NCBI RefSeq assembly: GCF_001625215.2
Contig: NC_030383.2
Coordinates: 55,852,949 to 55,916,948 of the forward strand
DNA: 64,000 bases
From: Daucus carota subsp. sativus
Lineage: Eukaryota; Streptophyta; Magnoliopsida; Apiales; Apiaceae
Direction of reading: 5' to 3'
Shown here: piece by piece, positions 22,304 to 33,578 of the stretch
Layout: the number at the start of each line of letters is the position of its first letter
Numbering within the stretch: the stretch's first letter is position 1
Position numbers and translations under genes: made by a program
The notes under the pieces: model-generated
Told to the model about the DNA's origin: nothing
The model's database searches: none
What the model saw: the letters and a program-made list of their open reading frames with translations, nothing else

Positions 22304-22727
22304 AGTAATTTCGCATTCGGCCGGTTCGGTTCAAAACCGAACCGAAAAAACCGAAAACTGAATTGTGTTTTTTTGCGAAACCGAACTGAATAACCGAATT
22401 ATTTTGGTTCGGTTTCAGTTGGAAAAAACCAAAATTTTTACCAGGACTTTCAGTTTGGAAACCAAGCATGAGAATCTGAGGAATAACAGTTGAGGTATGT
22501 AATCAAATTCTTATAAGCACGGATATCAGAAAACAGGAAACAGGAAACTAAAGTTCAGTATCTCCAGAATAACATTGCTATACAACAATCATCAAAATAA
22601 CATGCATGATTATTACACTCATGTCTCTATCAATTTGCTTAACAATATATGAAGTTTTTGGAAAAATGAAACCAAACCGAACTGAAATTGTACAGTTAGG
22701 TTCGATTTTGCGCACCCCTAGTAATTG
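22304..22727. mobile_element. Possible hAT-type non-autonomous element
   Basis: Flanked by 8-base near-duplicates AGTAATTT (22304-22311) and AGTAATTG (22720-22727), 7 of 8 identical, the length expected for hAT. The interior is rich in GGTTCGGTT/AACCGAACCG motifs and the right end GCGCACCCCT is typical of such plant elements. The left terminal repeat is poor, so the class is tentative. Confidence 0.5.
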
Positions 22728-22874
22728 CTATAATACACAAAGAGTACATTGGTGCATGTCAAGAGCATATGGTTAAAACAATTTAGACTTTCATTGTTAA
22801 AATAAGAGTAAATTAAAAGGCGGTGGCCGTATTTTACACCGAATTTAAAAAATGTGACTAAACTTTCAAATTTA

Positions 22875-23045
22875 TGTGTGCCCAAGGGCACACAATAAGC
22901 ACCAACTTTCATGCAAATGGCTTGTTTTGATTGGTGGAATTGATGTGAATGCAGGGGGGCCCTTTACATTTATTATCCATCTACCAATCAAAAGCTAGTA
23001 TTGTCATGGATGTTAGTGACTATTGTGTGCCCTTGGGCACACCAT
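22875..23045. mobile_element. Inverted-repeat MITE with GTGTGCCCAAGGGCACAC ends
   Basis: The left end TGTGTGCCCAAGGGCACAC, then AATAAGCACCAAC, is matched in inverse at the right end by GTTAGTGACTATTG, then TGTGCCCTTGGGCACACC. Each end is itself a near-perfect palindrome. No convincing target duplication was seen. The superfamily is not assigned. Confidence 0.65.
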
Positions 23046-23367
23046 AGAAAATTCGATTATAAATTGGTGGCCAGTTTTAACTTTTGCGTTTTAAAATATT
23101 GGCGTTTGTTAATTTTTCATTATTTTTTTATAAAATGGTGGCCATATTTTATTTTCATTTTTCAGAATAATGCCGAATTCTCATGTTACAAATCAACATG
23201 AGCCATTCTTTTAGAAGACGAAAGTAAATTCTGGCCACTAATTTGTGATTTTGATAATTCGACCACTTTTTGAAATTTAGTGAAAAATACGGTCACCACC
23301 CTGTCATTTACACTAAAAATAACTCAGCAAGTATGAAGTAACCTGACCTGCCCTTTTGTGCTTGGTT

Positions 23368-26088
23368 TTAGTTAGGCTTTAGTCCAGCATTGACAAGGAT
23401 CTTTAGCCAATTATTACCCTGGCTCTCTTGCTCTTTCTGAATATCCCTTGCAGACTCTGTTGCAGCATCACTACATCCACTCAACCCAATCCACTCAAGT
23501 GTGCATATATTACCAAAGTCATCCGGAAGTTCAAGCAGATATGGGCATCGGTACACCTGTAAGCGCTGAAGCACTGGAAAATGATTACGAGAAGCTGTCC
23601 AGATCACAAAATCCATTGTATCAAGTTTCAAAAATTTGAGCCGAGGGAAGGCTTCTGGACTTGTTTCCCAGACTTTACCAGCAAAGGCATGCAATTTCAA
23701 CTTGAGAACTTCAAGGTTAGGTATCATTTCGAACACCCAAGCTTCCTTCCAATCCAAATAAGTATTTGAAATAGAAAGACTTTTAAGACTTTGGGGGAAT
23801 ATAATTGAGTCGCTTAATCTTCCGGCTTTGCACAAAGTAGTTGTATTTAACAACTTCAATGTTTTAAGGTGCACTAGAAGGCCTAGATCAGGAAATTTTA
23901 TGTCCCCAATCTTTGTTGTGAAAGGTCCACAAAGACCTAGTTTCTGCAAATTACGAGTTCTAGCTAGGATATGTTGACATTGCCTAGTAGGGCTCACTAG
24001 TGACAATGTCTGCAAATTTTCCAATAAATATTGTCCTTCATCAACATTAGAGAAATTCACAAGATTTTCACCTGACTTGATACAAAGATGCCTTAACTTT
24101 ATCATCTTCCACATGTTTTCTGGAACAACCATATTCATCCTTGATGACATGATAAGTGTTTGGAGTTCTGCCAGGTTGGATATATGTTCTGGAGGGTTGC
24201 CAGATCTAAAACGAATTTCCAAGTACCTCAAGTGTACAAGTTGCAATAGTTCACTTGGAAACATGAATAATTCTATGGATGATATATTCAAAGCCCTGAT
24301 CAGTTTAGAGGTATCCCACATAATTGAAACATCCTTAAAAAATAATTCGGACACTTCAGAAGAATAGCAAGAACAGTTTGATCCCGTAGTATGGACATTC
24401 GTGTTGAGCAAAAGTTGGAATTTCTTAGAAGGACTCGTTAAGGAATGAGGACACCTATAAGAATGTTTATTGTGGTAAATATTTGGTAAGAAATTCTCCT
24501 CCTCGGCCTTTCTTAAGCTCAAGTCACGCAAGAGGTCATGAATACGACATGTTTTGATTGCACCCATAGACCCTTTCTCACATACAACTAGACTCCTACT
24601 TGCAAGATCTGTCAAATAATCCGCCGCGACATCCTCCAATCTCTTCTCTGTGCTATTGTGACATATGAATCCTTCTGCAATCCACAAACAAACCAACTTA
24701 CTAACTGGAATGTCATAATCTTCTGGGAATGCTCCAAAGTAGAGAAAACAAGGTCTTAAGTATTGCGGCAGGTGGTCATAACTCAATGCTAGTGTATCCA
24801 TGTACCGATTTTCATCAGTTAAAATGTATGAACTTACTCTTTCCTCCACCTCTGCCCACCATTCTATCTTCAAATTGGATTTGAGTAGTCCAGCAATTAC
24901 AACAACCGCAAGAGGCAAACCCCGACATTTTTTAGTAATTCTCTTTCCAATTAAAGTCAAATAGTTAAAGAGATCTTCAGTGATGAAAGCTTTCCTTCTG
25001 AGCAAAGTAAAACTTTCCTCTTCCGTCAGGAAACGCAAATGAAGTGGATTCCCATCAGATTGTGCATGTAAAGCCACTTCTTCAAGTCGGGTGGTCAACA
25101 TAATTTTACTCCCATTGTTATCATTTGGAAAACATCTTTTCAAGTCATCCCATGCCTCGCTACTCCAGATATCATCAATTACAATCAGATATCTCCGATC
25201 CATTAAAGCACGATACAATTCATGGGCTAACATGTTATCATTCATCCTACAAATTTGATCAGTAATCTCAACAACAGACCTTAAAATGCCAAGCAATAAA
25301 TCCCTCTGTTGATAATCCTGAGAACAACAGACCCATACACGAACATGAAAGTACGAGACTAAATAGGGATCATTATAAAGTCTTCTAGCTAAAGTCGTCT
25401 TACCTAGTCCAGCCATCCCGACAATTGAGATCACTTGAAGCTGCTTCTTCGTGATACTCGCAAGTCTTTTGAGTAGATCACTAGCCTCCTCTTGGAATCC
25501 AACAAAAACTTCCTCATCTTGTTCTTGACATTTCTTCTCGTCAAAAATGAAATGAGAAGCGAAATCTGGGCACACGACATTCGAATCTTTTGGCTTGTCA
25601 AAAATGTGCATGCAGGCTTCATAAATCCCAGACAGTCGAGCCACTAGTTCGTCTCCAACAATTTTCAGACCCATCTTATTATTAAACTTAATTTTAATAT
25701 CTATTATATCCGGTTCCTTCCCCATAAGCTTAATTAGCCTAGTAATAGCAGTAAGGTTCATATATTCCTTTGCTTTTACAAATAAGGAAGATAAATATAT
25801 AGAATTAGGTTGACCTGTGATTGTAAAGCTTGGAAATACTTGCAAGGAGGACCTTAGCTTTTCGGAATAGAATTTAAGTTGACGTTCTTGGGCAGGAGAC
25901 CAATAAGGATATTCAAGCAGCTCGTCAACTTGTTTTATCCAAGAAGCAAACAGAAGATCTATTCTTGATTTGACTTGGGAAGATAGACAATCATTTAAAG
26001 CAGGGGAACTAGGGAGATGAGGAAAGGGAGCTCTTGGAAACTGGACATTCGGCTGCGCACACCACCGTGCCACAAGATTTCCCATCAC
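23368..26088 (-). CDS. CC-NB-LRR (NLR) immune receptor, R1/RPP13-like
   Basis: 906 codons, no intron. Residues 1-200 form an R1-type N-terminal region ending FVGFQEEASDLLKRL. The NB-ARC follows: P-loop GMAGLGKTT at 224-232, kinase-2 LIVIDDIW at 301-308, GSKIMLTTR, GLPLAVVVIAG from 390, and CRIHDLLRDL at 514-523, with Ile in place of Met in the MHD motif. About 590-906 is a short leucine-rich repeat region (LVHLRYLEIRF, LAELQTLIMSS, FPRLKFLKLD). Family knowledge: such proteins detect pathogen effectors and trigger cell death through ADP/ATP exchange. All core motifs are present and the frame is intact, so it may be functional. It is shorter than solanaceous R1 proteins. It lies next to two ACD6-like genes on the same strand. 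Confidence 0.93.
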   Translation of the reverse strand: MMGNLVARWCAQPNVQFPRAPFPHLPSSPALNDCLSSQVKSRIDLLFASWIKQVDELLEYPYWSPAQERQLKFYSEKLRSSLQVFPSFTITGQPNSIYLSSLFVKAKEYMNLTAITRLIKLMGKEPDIIDIKIKFNNKMGLKIVGDELVARLSGIYEACMHIFDKPKDSNVVCPDFASHFIFDEKKCQEQDEEVFVGFQEEASDLLKRLASITKKQLQVISIVGMAGLGKTTLARRLYNDPYLVSYFHVRVWVCCSQDYQQRDLLLGILRSVVEITDQICRMNDNMLAHELYRALMDRRYLIVIDDIWSSEAWDDLKRCFPNDNNGSKIMLTTRLEEVALHAQSDGNPLHLRFLTEEESFTLLRRKAFITEDLFNYLTLIGKRITKKCRGLPLAVVVIAGLLKSNLKIEWWAEVEERVSSYILTDENRYMDTLALSYDHLPQYLRPCFLYFGAFPEDYDIPVSKLVCLWIAEGFICHNSTEKRLEDVAADYLTDLASRSLVVCEKGSMGAIKTCRIHDLLRDLSLRKAEEENFLPNIYHNKHSYRCPHSLTSPSKKFQLLLNTNVHTTGSNCSCYSSEVSELFFKDVSIMWDTSKLIRALNISSIELFMFPSELLQLVHLRYLEIRFRSGNPPEHISNLAELQTLIMSSRMNMVVPENMWKMIKLRHLCIKSGENLVNFSNVDEGQYLLENLQTLSLVSPTRQCQHILARTRNLQKLGLCGPFTTKIGDIKFPDLGLLVHLKTLKLLNTTTLCKAGRLSDSIIFPQSLKSLSISNTYLDWKEAWVFEMIPNLEVLKLKLHAFAGKVWETSPEAFPRLKFLKLDTMDFVIWTASRNHFPVLQRLQVYRCPYLLELPDDFGNICTLEWIGLSGCSDAATESARDIQKEQESQGNNWLKILVNAGLKPN

Positions 26089-26209
26089 ACAACGGCGGAG
26101 AGAGACTTTTTAAGGATATTCAACTTCACAGGTGGGTCAAAGGTGAATGTTAGGTGTATATGTGGTTGAGGAGAGCATGCATACTTTGAAATGTGAAATG
26201 TGATAGTTA

Positions 26210-26790
26210 GCATCCTAAATTTTTAAAACAATTCATGTTTATTTTCTTAAAAATTTTCATTAATGTTGAATATGAAGTATTAATTTAGTGGCATTTTTTT
26301 ACTTGTATAATATAATTTTTGCTTTGTATCAAAAAAATTATCTATTAATTCGATTGATGTCTAATTTTTTATTTTACTTTAATAATAATACTCCCAACTA
26401 TCATTAATTAAAAGAAATTAAATAAAAGATTAACTCTTTTTATAATTTAAGAAATTAATATTCGAGAAAAAGACATTTTAGGTATTTTAATTGTATTGAA
26501 ATTCTTATATTTAATTTCTTTCAAGTAATGATAGTTGGGAGTATTAGTTTTAAAGTTAAAAAAAAAATTTAGATATACAATCAAATTATTAGATAATCTA
26601 TTTTTATGAAAGTCAAAAATTGTATTATGCAAGTACGAAAATGTCCCTTAACTAACACCTCATGTTTAATTTTAACGAAAGGACTACAAACTAGGACGCA
26701 TTATGAATTTTGGAGTGTAAACTGTCACCTTTCAAAATATGGGTACTCATATGCCAATGAGCCAAAGTTAAGGGTTACAAACTGTAATAA
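26210..26790. mobile_element. Foldback MITE, relative of the element at 58208
   Basis: Two arms are inverted copies: ACTCCCAACTATCATTAATT at about 26391 and AATGATAGTTGGGAGT at about 26527, extended outward by TTTTACTTGTATAATATAATTTTTG and its complement. The same sequences occur in the complete element at 58208-58916. The left arm appears shortened. No target duplication found. Confidence 0.65.
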
Positions 26791-26938
26791 TTTCAAAAAA
26801 AATAGAACTAACGGTTCAGTGTTCAATCTAAAATATATGAACTCATACATTTCAATATATGAAGAAGGACCAAAGTACATTTTGAGTAATAGGCACAACA
26901 TATACAAGAAAACCAACAAATATACAATATGGAGTTCG

Positions 26939-29900
26939 TCAGTAAAGCATGTGTTTTTTAGGCTTGAAAAGAAATCTAGAACTCAATGTTGTACGGACCA
27001 CATCGAAAAATAGACGATATTGAAGTCTGGCAAATAAAAGAACTGGTCCTCCAGCTAAACCAGTGATTAGATAAGGTACCCATTTCATGCCTTTTGTATA
27101 CACCAGGAAGAAGCTCGCACTGAAAGCGATCATCATTGTAGTAATTGAGATGAAAAGTGTGAAGAGCCCAATCATCAATTTTATTGGCAACGACACCAAA
27201 AAATCTCTTTCTGCATAACGTGCTGTAAGAATGGCCAGGAACATGAGTATTGAAGCTGCAGAGCTGAACAATGAAATGGCGTCTGTTATTACAAACACGA
27301 TGAATGCCCCTTTATGTTTAAATATTGGATGCCCGCTATCCTGATTGTTACCACCTGGTAAAGTAAAGGCTGCTGCAAACATAATCGTAGCTATAAGGGC
27401 AGCAACAACCATGCATTGAGATGCTGTTTCCTTCATCCAGCTTTCCCCTTTCTCCATCAGGTCTGAATGCTGATGAGTAAATAATTCATGGGGAGTTTTC
27501 CCTTGTCTATTCTTTTTTTCTCTTAGAGAAGGATGCACCATAGTTTCTACTTCCTGATTAGATTACGATAAGAATAAATTAATATATAGAGGCATAGTAT
27601 ACTTTGGGGTGTGTGAAGGGTGATCTAACTTAAGATTTGAGTGAATCAATTGTAATAGAAAGTTAACTTTGATAATGTAGATCAAGACCAGGAAACAATA
27701 TAATGAATAACTAAACTTACATAGAATCTTTGGAGTAAATGTATTTTATTAATTTATTTTTGATGAAGGAATATTCACCTTGAACCACAGTATTTCTCTT
27801 TGCATTTGAAGAGCTACTCCTGACACGATATGAAGACGACTTTGTTCTGGCTTCATGGCGGCTAAGTGTAGTATATTGTTGTCATTAGTGTCCTTAAAAG
27901 AAGTTACGAGGTCCTTAATTGATCCTATCTCATATAGAAGATTGTAGACACTCTCCTGACGATGCAATACTGCAACATGGAAAATTGTTCGATCATTGTC
28001 ATCTATCTTCCATATTAGCTCAGGACACAATCGCAGAAGCTCGATCAAAAATTTAGTATTTCCCAATGCAGCAGCAACAAATAGAAGTCGAGATTGATAT
28101 CCAGTGATTCTCTCAACATACTTCGCACCAGGGTGGTTGCCTTCTCTGACTTTTATCACCTCTGGAGGTCCTCTAATTATGTTCCATATTTCTTCATCCT
28201 TCAATTTAACAATCTCTCTCCAAATTATCTGGACTATTTCAATTGCTTGACACTTTTCCTCACCAGGCCCTCTTCTTGGTCCAGGAAGAACTGTAAAAAA
28301 AATGTAAACAATATCAAATACAATTTATAAATTTTGCATATACCATCTACGACATAGACTAGGTTAAGCTTCTTCAAGTTTAGATAAGTATTTTGCCTCC
28401 TGAATCTTTAAATTTTGTTTCTATTTTAAGATACTATTTAGTAATAAAAATAAAATATATATATTACATGCTTCATCAGGCCAAACGATCATGGATTCAC
28501 CACGGATAACTTACTTGTATTAAGTAGTCTCCAAAAAATGGGCTGCCTTGTTCCATCAAATACTGACGGATTTTTAGCCAAAACATGGAGTGCATTTTTG
28601 TCAGTTGCCAGAGCTAGTTCTTTCTTGTGATGGTGCAATAATTTCAATGAAACATCTACAAAATTCGATGAACTGTTATAACAACATAATTGAAGCTACT
28701 GCGCAAAATAAACCAATCATAAAGATCTAGCAATACAGTACAAGACGTCAGTGAATATTCTTAGGCTGAAGTTATGATTTAGCAAATGAGTGGTAGTAGG
28801 ATCAAGCCCTTAACCATATCCAGTTTGAAGCAACATAATAATTTCACGGATCCCTAAAATCCTAAGTGATGCATCAAGATATTTGAACATTCCTTAATGT
28901 CAAGTACAACGTCTTCAATTACTGAAAAAAGTACTGGAACATGTATTCATCTGTTACTATATATAGCCTCTGGGGAATTGTAGCACCCTGAATCTAAAGT
29001 AGCAGTTACCATATTATACTTAAATGTACTTGCAGAACCCATTAATCCTATGCAGATTTATCTTGGAAGAACCAATTGGAGAAAGTACAAATTTCTAATA
29101 TTCACATAATGAGAAAGACAAGGGTTCTGTTGTGCGCCATATTAGAATGTTGACCAACAATTTTAGCAATAACACAACTTAACAGGCAAGAAAAAAATGG
29201 CTTTCTGAAGGCGCTGGCATCACATAAGAAGCTATATTTTGCAATCATGTATGTATGCATTCTTCTGCTCGTTTAACTTGTCTACTAATATAAGAAGAGA
29301 AATGGAAAAGATCATATGGCTTTTAATTATATTCAGAATGGCATAGAAAGCTTATAAGATGGACATGATGACTTGAATTTTTTTCCTATTAAATTAGTTC
29401 CAAGAGAAAGTTTACCATATAGATTTGCGCTGATGCAGGCATGCAGTAGCATAATTCTATCCGTATTAATCCAATCATCATCTGTCATGTTTTTCGTCTT
29501 ATTATAAAGATATGACACCATGTCTTTGTGTCCAAATAAAGCAGCCATCAGGAGTGGTGACATTTTATTGTTTCCACGTATCTTAAGAAGGTTAGGTCTC
29601 TTCCGAACCATAATATCAGCAATCTTAACTGTTCCAGCTGCTGCTGCTAAACAGAGAGCTGTGTTCGAGTTTTTGTTTTGAAGTTCCAAGTCCTCAGGTT
29701 CCATCAATTGCACCAGCTCTTCCACAAAGTGAGTGTGTTTTGTTGACGATGCGATGTGAAGAGCAGTCTCAGAATTTTTTGTAATGCTCATATTTATCAC
29801 CTTTCGACATTTTCCTATGATTCCTTGAGCAGCTTGCCAGTCACCTTTGAGTGCAGCTTCATAAAGCGGCAAACAGATATCCAGGTAATTTTCTCTTTGT

Positions 29901-30921
29901 TCCTCTGTTTGGAGTTCAAGCGTAAAAGTTTAGTACTCAATCCATAATTTGTTTACAAAGAAGCTATGATTAAAGTACCCTATTCTTTGTTGACTATTTT
30001 TTATATATATTCAATTAGGAAAACAAGTGATAAACACAAACATCAATTTGATGCCTTGACACTTACCTTTAAATCAAATAAAACCAATCAACCTCAGTCA
30101 TACCTTTTATTTCTTAATATTAATATTGATTTATTGGCTGGCTTGTAATTATCCACAGGTTGCAATAAGAGACACAAAAACCTAACTCTAATGCAGGCAA
30201 AACACTTTCAACGTCATTGTTCATGCTGGAATTACACGCTCAGATGGCAATTTCCCCACTAGCAGCTTCATTTCAGGCGTGTTCTTTAGGTGCACAAGAA
30301 CAGGTAACATAGCTTATACATCACACCGTAGTTGTGAATTCGGGTTGACTATCAGGCCTTATTTCAAACACATTATGTTAAATGGCCGACTCTCTCCCAG
30401 AACTCGTAGTACATGCTGTAATATAACCTATTAAATGAGAAATTAAAATTTACTTCACAAGATATTTTCACTTATCATCATAGGCTTTAACAAAAAAAAA
30501 ATGTAAATATAACAAAGTCATTCTATCTGTCTCGAGTTCTAGGAGGAAACTATGCCTGTTTGCAACATTGCATAAAGCCAACGCCTAATTACTGCAAAAC
30601 CAATAACTTCCACACTCCCTCCTTAGATATCGAGTCTTAATTAGGCAAATGCACTTAATCTAAAAATGCCCAACTGCAGCAATCGAGAAACCACAAGCAT
30701 CTAACACAAACAACATAGTCATGGATAAATAAAATGAGAATCAAAATGAAAAAGGGCTAACCAGAAAGATACTCAGCAGAAGGCAAACTAGGACTAGCAG
30801 GCCGCACCTGAGAAGTAGAGACAGGGTGAGGAGGATGAGGTACACTATTAATATTAATAGAATGATAAGGCTGTAGCTCCATCTGATCAGCAGCTGAGTT
30901 TGAACTACTTGCTCCTGTCAT
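26939..30921 (-). CDS. ACD6-like ankyrin-repeat membrane protein A
   Basis: Five coding exons on the minus strand: 30921-30762, 29904-29416, 28655-28515, 28290-27779, 27553-26939; phases agree throughout and give 638 residues. Exon 2 encodes ankyrin repeats (PLYEAALKGDWQAAQ, ETALHIASSTKHTHFV, NTALCLAAAAGTVKIA, MSPLLMAALFGHKDMV), exon 4 a second block (RTIFHVAVLHRQESV, NNILHLAAMKP). Exon 5 is the PGG domain: MVVAALIATIMFAAAFTLPGG followed by three more hydrophobic segments, so four membrane spans. ACD6/ITN1 family proteins sit in the plasma membrane or ER, and ACD6 promotes salicylic-acid-dependent defence. I infer a similar class of role; the exact one is unknown. The start is the only ATG in the first exon consistent with gene B. 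All splice sites are GT-AG. Confidence 0.88.
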
Positions 30922-31632
30922 TTCTAGCTCCTCCTAGTTCATTACATAAACATAAACATTAGTCAATGATTGACACAACATGTAATGAACTGAAGTTAAG
31001 AATCAAGATTTGAGTATTCAACAGTTGGAGAACTTACCTTAACTTGAAATTGCTTCGGACAAGTTTCTTCAACTCAAGCCCATGTGCTTTGATTATGTTA
31101 AGTAGATGAATCTACTTAGTTGGACATGTAGCAGAGACTTCCATGACTTTAGTTTTTGCAAGTCAACTAAATAATGTAACTGTTAAACTACAAGAGCAAG
31201 ACAGGTTACTCTCAAGGCGGAACAAAACTTAGTTGGGTTCTGTTTTTTCTTCTTTTCTTTTGGAAAAGTGATACTCCCACCATCCACTTATAATAATTTA
31301 TTCTTTTTGACTTTATTTACATATTTCAATTTTTTTTAAAAGAAAAACACAGTCTCCTACTTATTTTCTAAGATCGTTTTTTGAATTATATTTTTTTTAT
31401 TAATCTTGGATTATGGGTAAAATTAAAATAAATATTTTCTGCGTTCAAAGAAATATGGTCATATTTGGTTTGTACATGAAATATGTGCAATGATGAGGGA
31501 TAAAAAAAATAGACTAGTTAGGCGTTATTTGTTAATTTATTAATACATATTTTTATACATAGACCAATAAAAAATAATAATATCAAAAGGAAAGATATAA
31601 TTTTTATATTCATATGAAATATTTAAATGATA

Positions 31633-31876
31633 CTCCCACTATCCCATTTAATTGTATACGTTTCTTTTCAACTGCTCGACACGCATTTCAATGCTCTTAT
31701 AAAATATAATTCCGTAACTTATTTTTGAGTTTTTTTTTCTTGAATAAAAGTTTAACATCCAAACTTTCAGAAAAAAAAAATTTTAAAAAAATTGCACAAC
31801 TACACTTTACAGGAGTATTAAAGTCTGTGCCGCGTCCTCGTCTCCCAATGTATACAATTCAGGGAGACAGAGGGAG
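31633..31876. mobile_element. Stowaway-like MITE
   Basis: Ends CTCCCACTATCCCATTTAATTGTATACG and GTATACAATTCAGGGAGACAGAGGGAG, flanked by TA on both sides. Confidence 0.75.
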
Positions 31877-33109
31877 TAATATTTTATAAATTAAGAGATT
31901 TTAATTATATTATATAGATAATATTCATTATAAAATTATATATTTGACTAGAATTATTAATTTTATCATTTTACTTAAATTTTTGTTTGATATGCAACTC
32001 TATCAAATAAGTTAATATAATTATAAAAGAAAAGCAAGATAAAAATTAATATATTAAATGGCATTTTGGTTGGAGCTGGGTATAAAATTGGAATTAGGAA
32101 TGGTACATGTGTGCTTAGTTGATTGACGAAATGAATATAGTTATTAATTATAACTAATTAAAATATTCTTTAATTATCATTTCTATATATTTTACCCATT
32201 AATTCATTTGTATTAATTATTTATATGTAATGGTATAAATAAAGATGAAAATAAATGAAAATTTTTTGATTACTCAAATCCACGTTTTATGCCAACCTTG
32301 AACTTCTTTATTGGATAGAAAAAACTCATATCATGTAAGATTGAGGTATGGATTTTAGGGGGGGCATTAACCAAACACCGTACATATAACTCGACTTTAA
32401 TCCGATATGATCCGTTTTTCATTCCGAATCGGAGATTTTGAGACACCTTAATCCGATATCGATCCGTGTTCTCCGATCCTAATGGAGTAATGGGGGATTT
32501 TTTCGGACATGATGAAAGATGAAGAGTAATTTTACACAAAAAAAATCGGGAATAAATCCTACAACCATCTAATCAAGTAATGAATCCTAGAAATTAAATT
32601 GTTCCGTTGTATCAAAAATATCATTTTAGTCGAATCTTAAATTTGTACACTTTCTTTTATATAAAAAAAAATCCCATCGAATATAAATATATAAATTTTG
32701 GAGTACTTTGACATCATATATATTTTCCTATGGTATTACTGGATAGAAAGAGTAAAAGATAATATATTTTTTGTTTAAAAAGAAGATAATATATTTTTTA
32801 AGGTGATGTGTACATTTCCAATCTTTTAAAACAATCTGAAATAACTGATGCACCATCACTATCTGATATGAGATCTTCATATCCTATGAAATGTTCCAGG
32901 CTTTTAACACAACCCAACAGTTCTGATGTTGATGCTGTTTAGGACGCCTACATAGGACCTCTAATTAAGAAACTAAAAGTTTATATTAGCTTTGGGCAAG
33001 AACATCTGTTTTTTAAGTTTGATGTTTGGTGATGTATTTCAGATGGATCATATATCTCGGCCAGATAGTTGTATGAGCATTCTGGCCTTCATGAATTGAG
33101 TAAATATTA

Positions 33110-33346
33110 CTCTCTCCGTTTTGAAATATAAGTGGCTTGACTTTTTTGCACGCAATTCTAAGTGCTTTGACCGCATTCTAAAAATCATTATTTTTAAAAT
33201 TTTCTTTTTTTGAATAAAAATATGTGATATATATTTTTATTCAGAAAAAGAAAATTTCAAAATTAATGATTTTTAACATGCGGTCAAAACACATAAAAAT
33301 ACGTGTAAAAAAGTCAAGCGAATGATATTTCAAAACAGAACAGTGG
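33110..33346. mobile_element. Stowaway-like MITE, diverged
   Basis: Left CTCTCTCCGTTTTGAAATATAAG and right ATATTTCAAAACAGAACAGTGG are inverted copies, with TA at both flanks and an internal foldback. Confidence 0.65.
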
Positions 33347-33578
33347 TAGTTCATGGAGTAGTTAAGAAACAAATCTGACAAAGGACATCCTGAGTGTCAC
33401 ACCTTCGAAACTTACATATTGTAATCAACAATACCGAAACAAAATGCATTGATTTTGAAGTTGAATTCGATGAATTTAAACACTTACTCACCAGGCATTA
33501 CTTGCCAAGACTTGAACATTTAACCATTATGCTGTGAAGAACTATAGGATCACAGCACGGAAATCCTCACAGAGTTCT

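Larger units (their letters stand above)
30922..33578 (-). other. Spacer between the two ACD6-like genes
   Basis: AT-rich, with Stowaway-like MITEs listed separately. A partial MITE end (TACTCCCACCATCCAC) lies at 31272. 32840-32940 has a short open stretch (SLSDMRSSYPMK) that faintly resembles the kinase tail repeat. Promoter of gene A should lie in the first few hundred bases. Confidence 0.5.
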
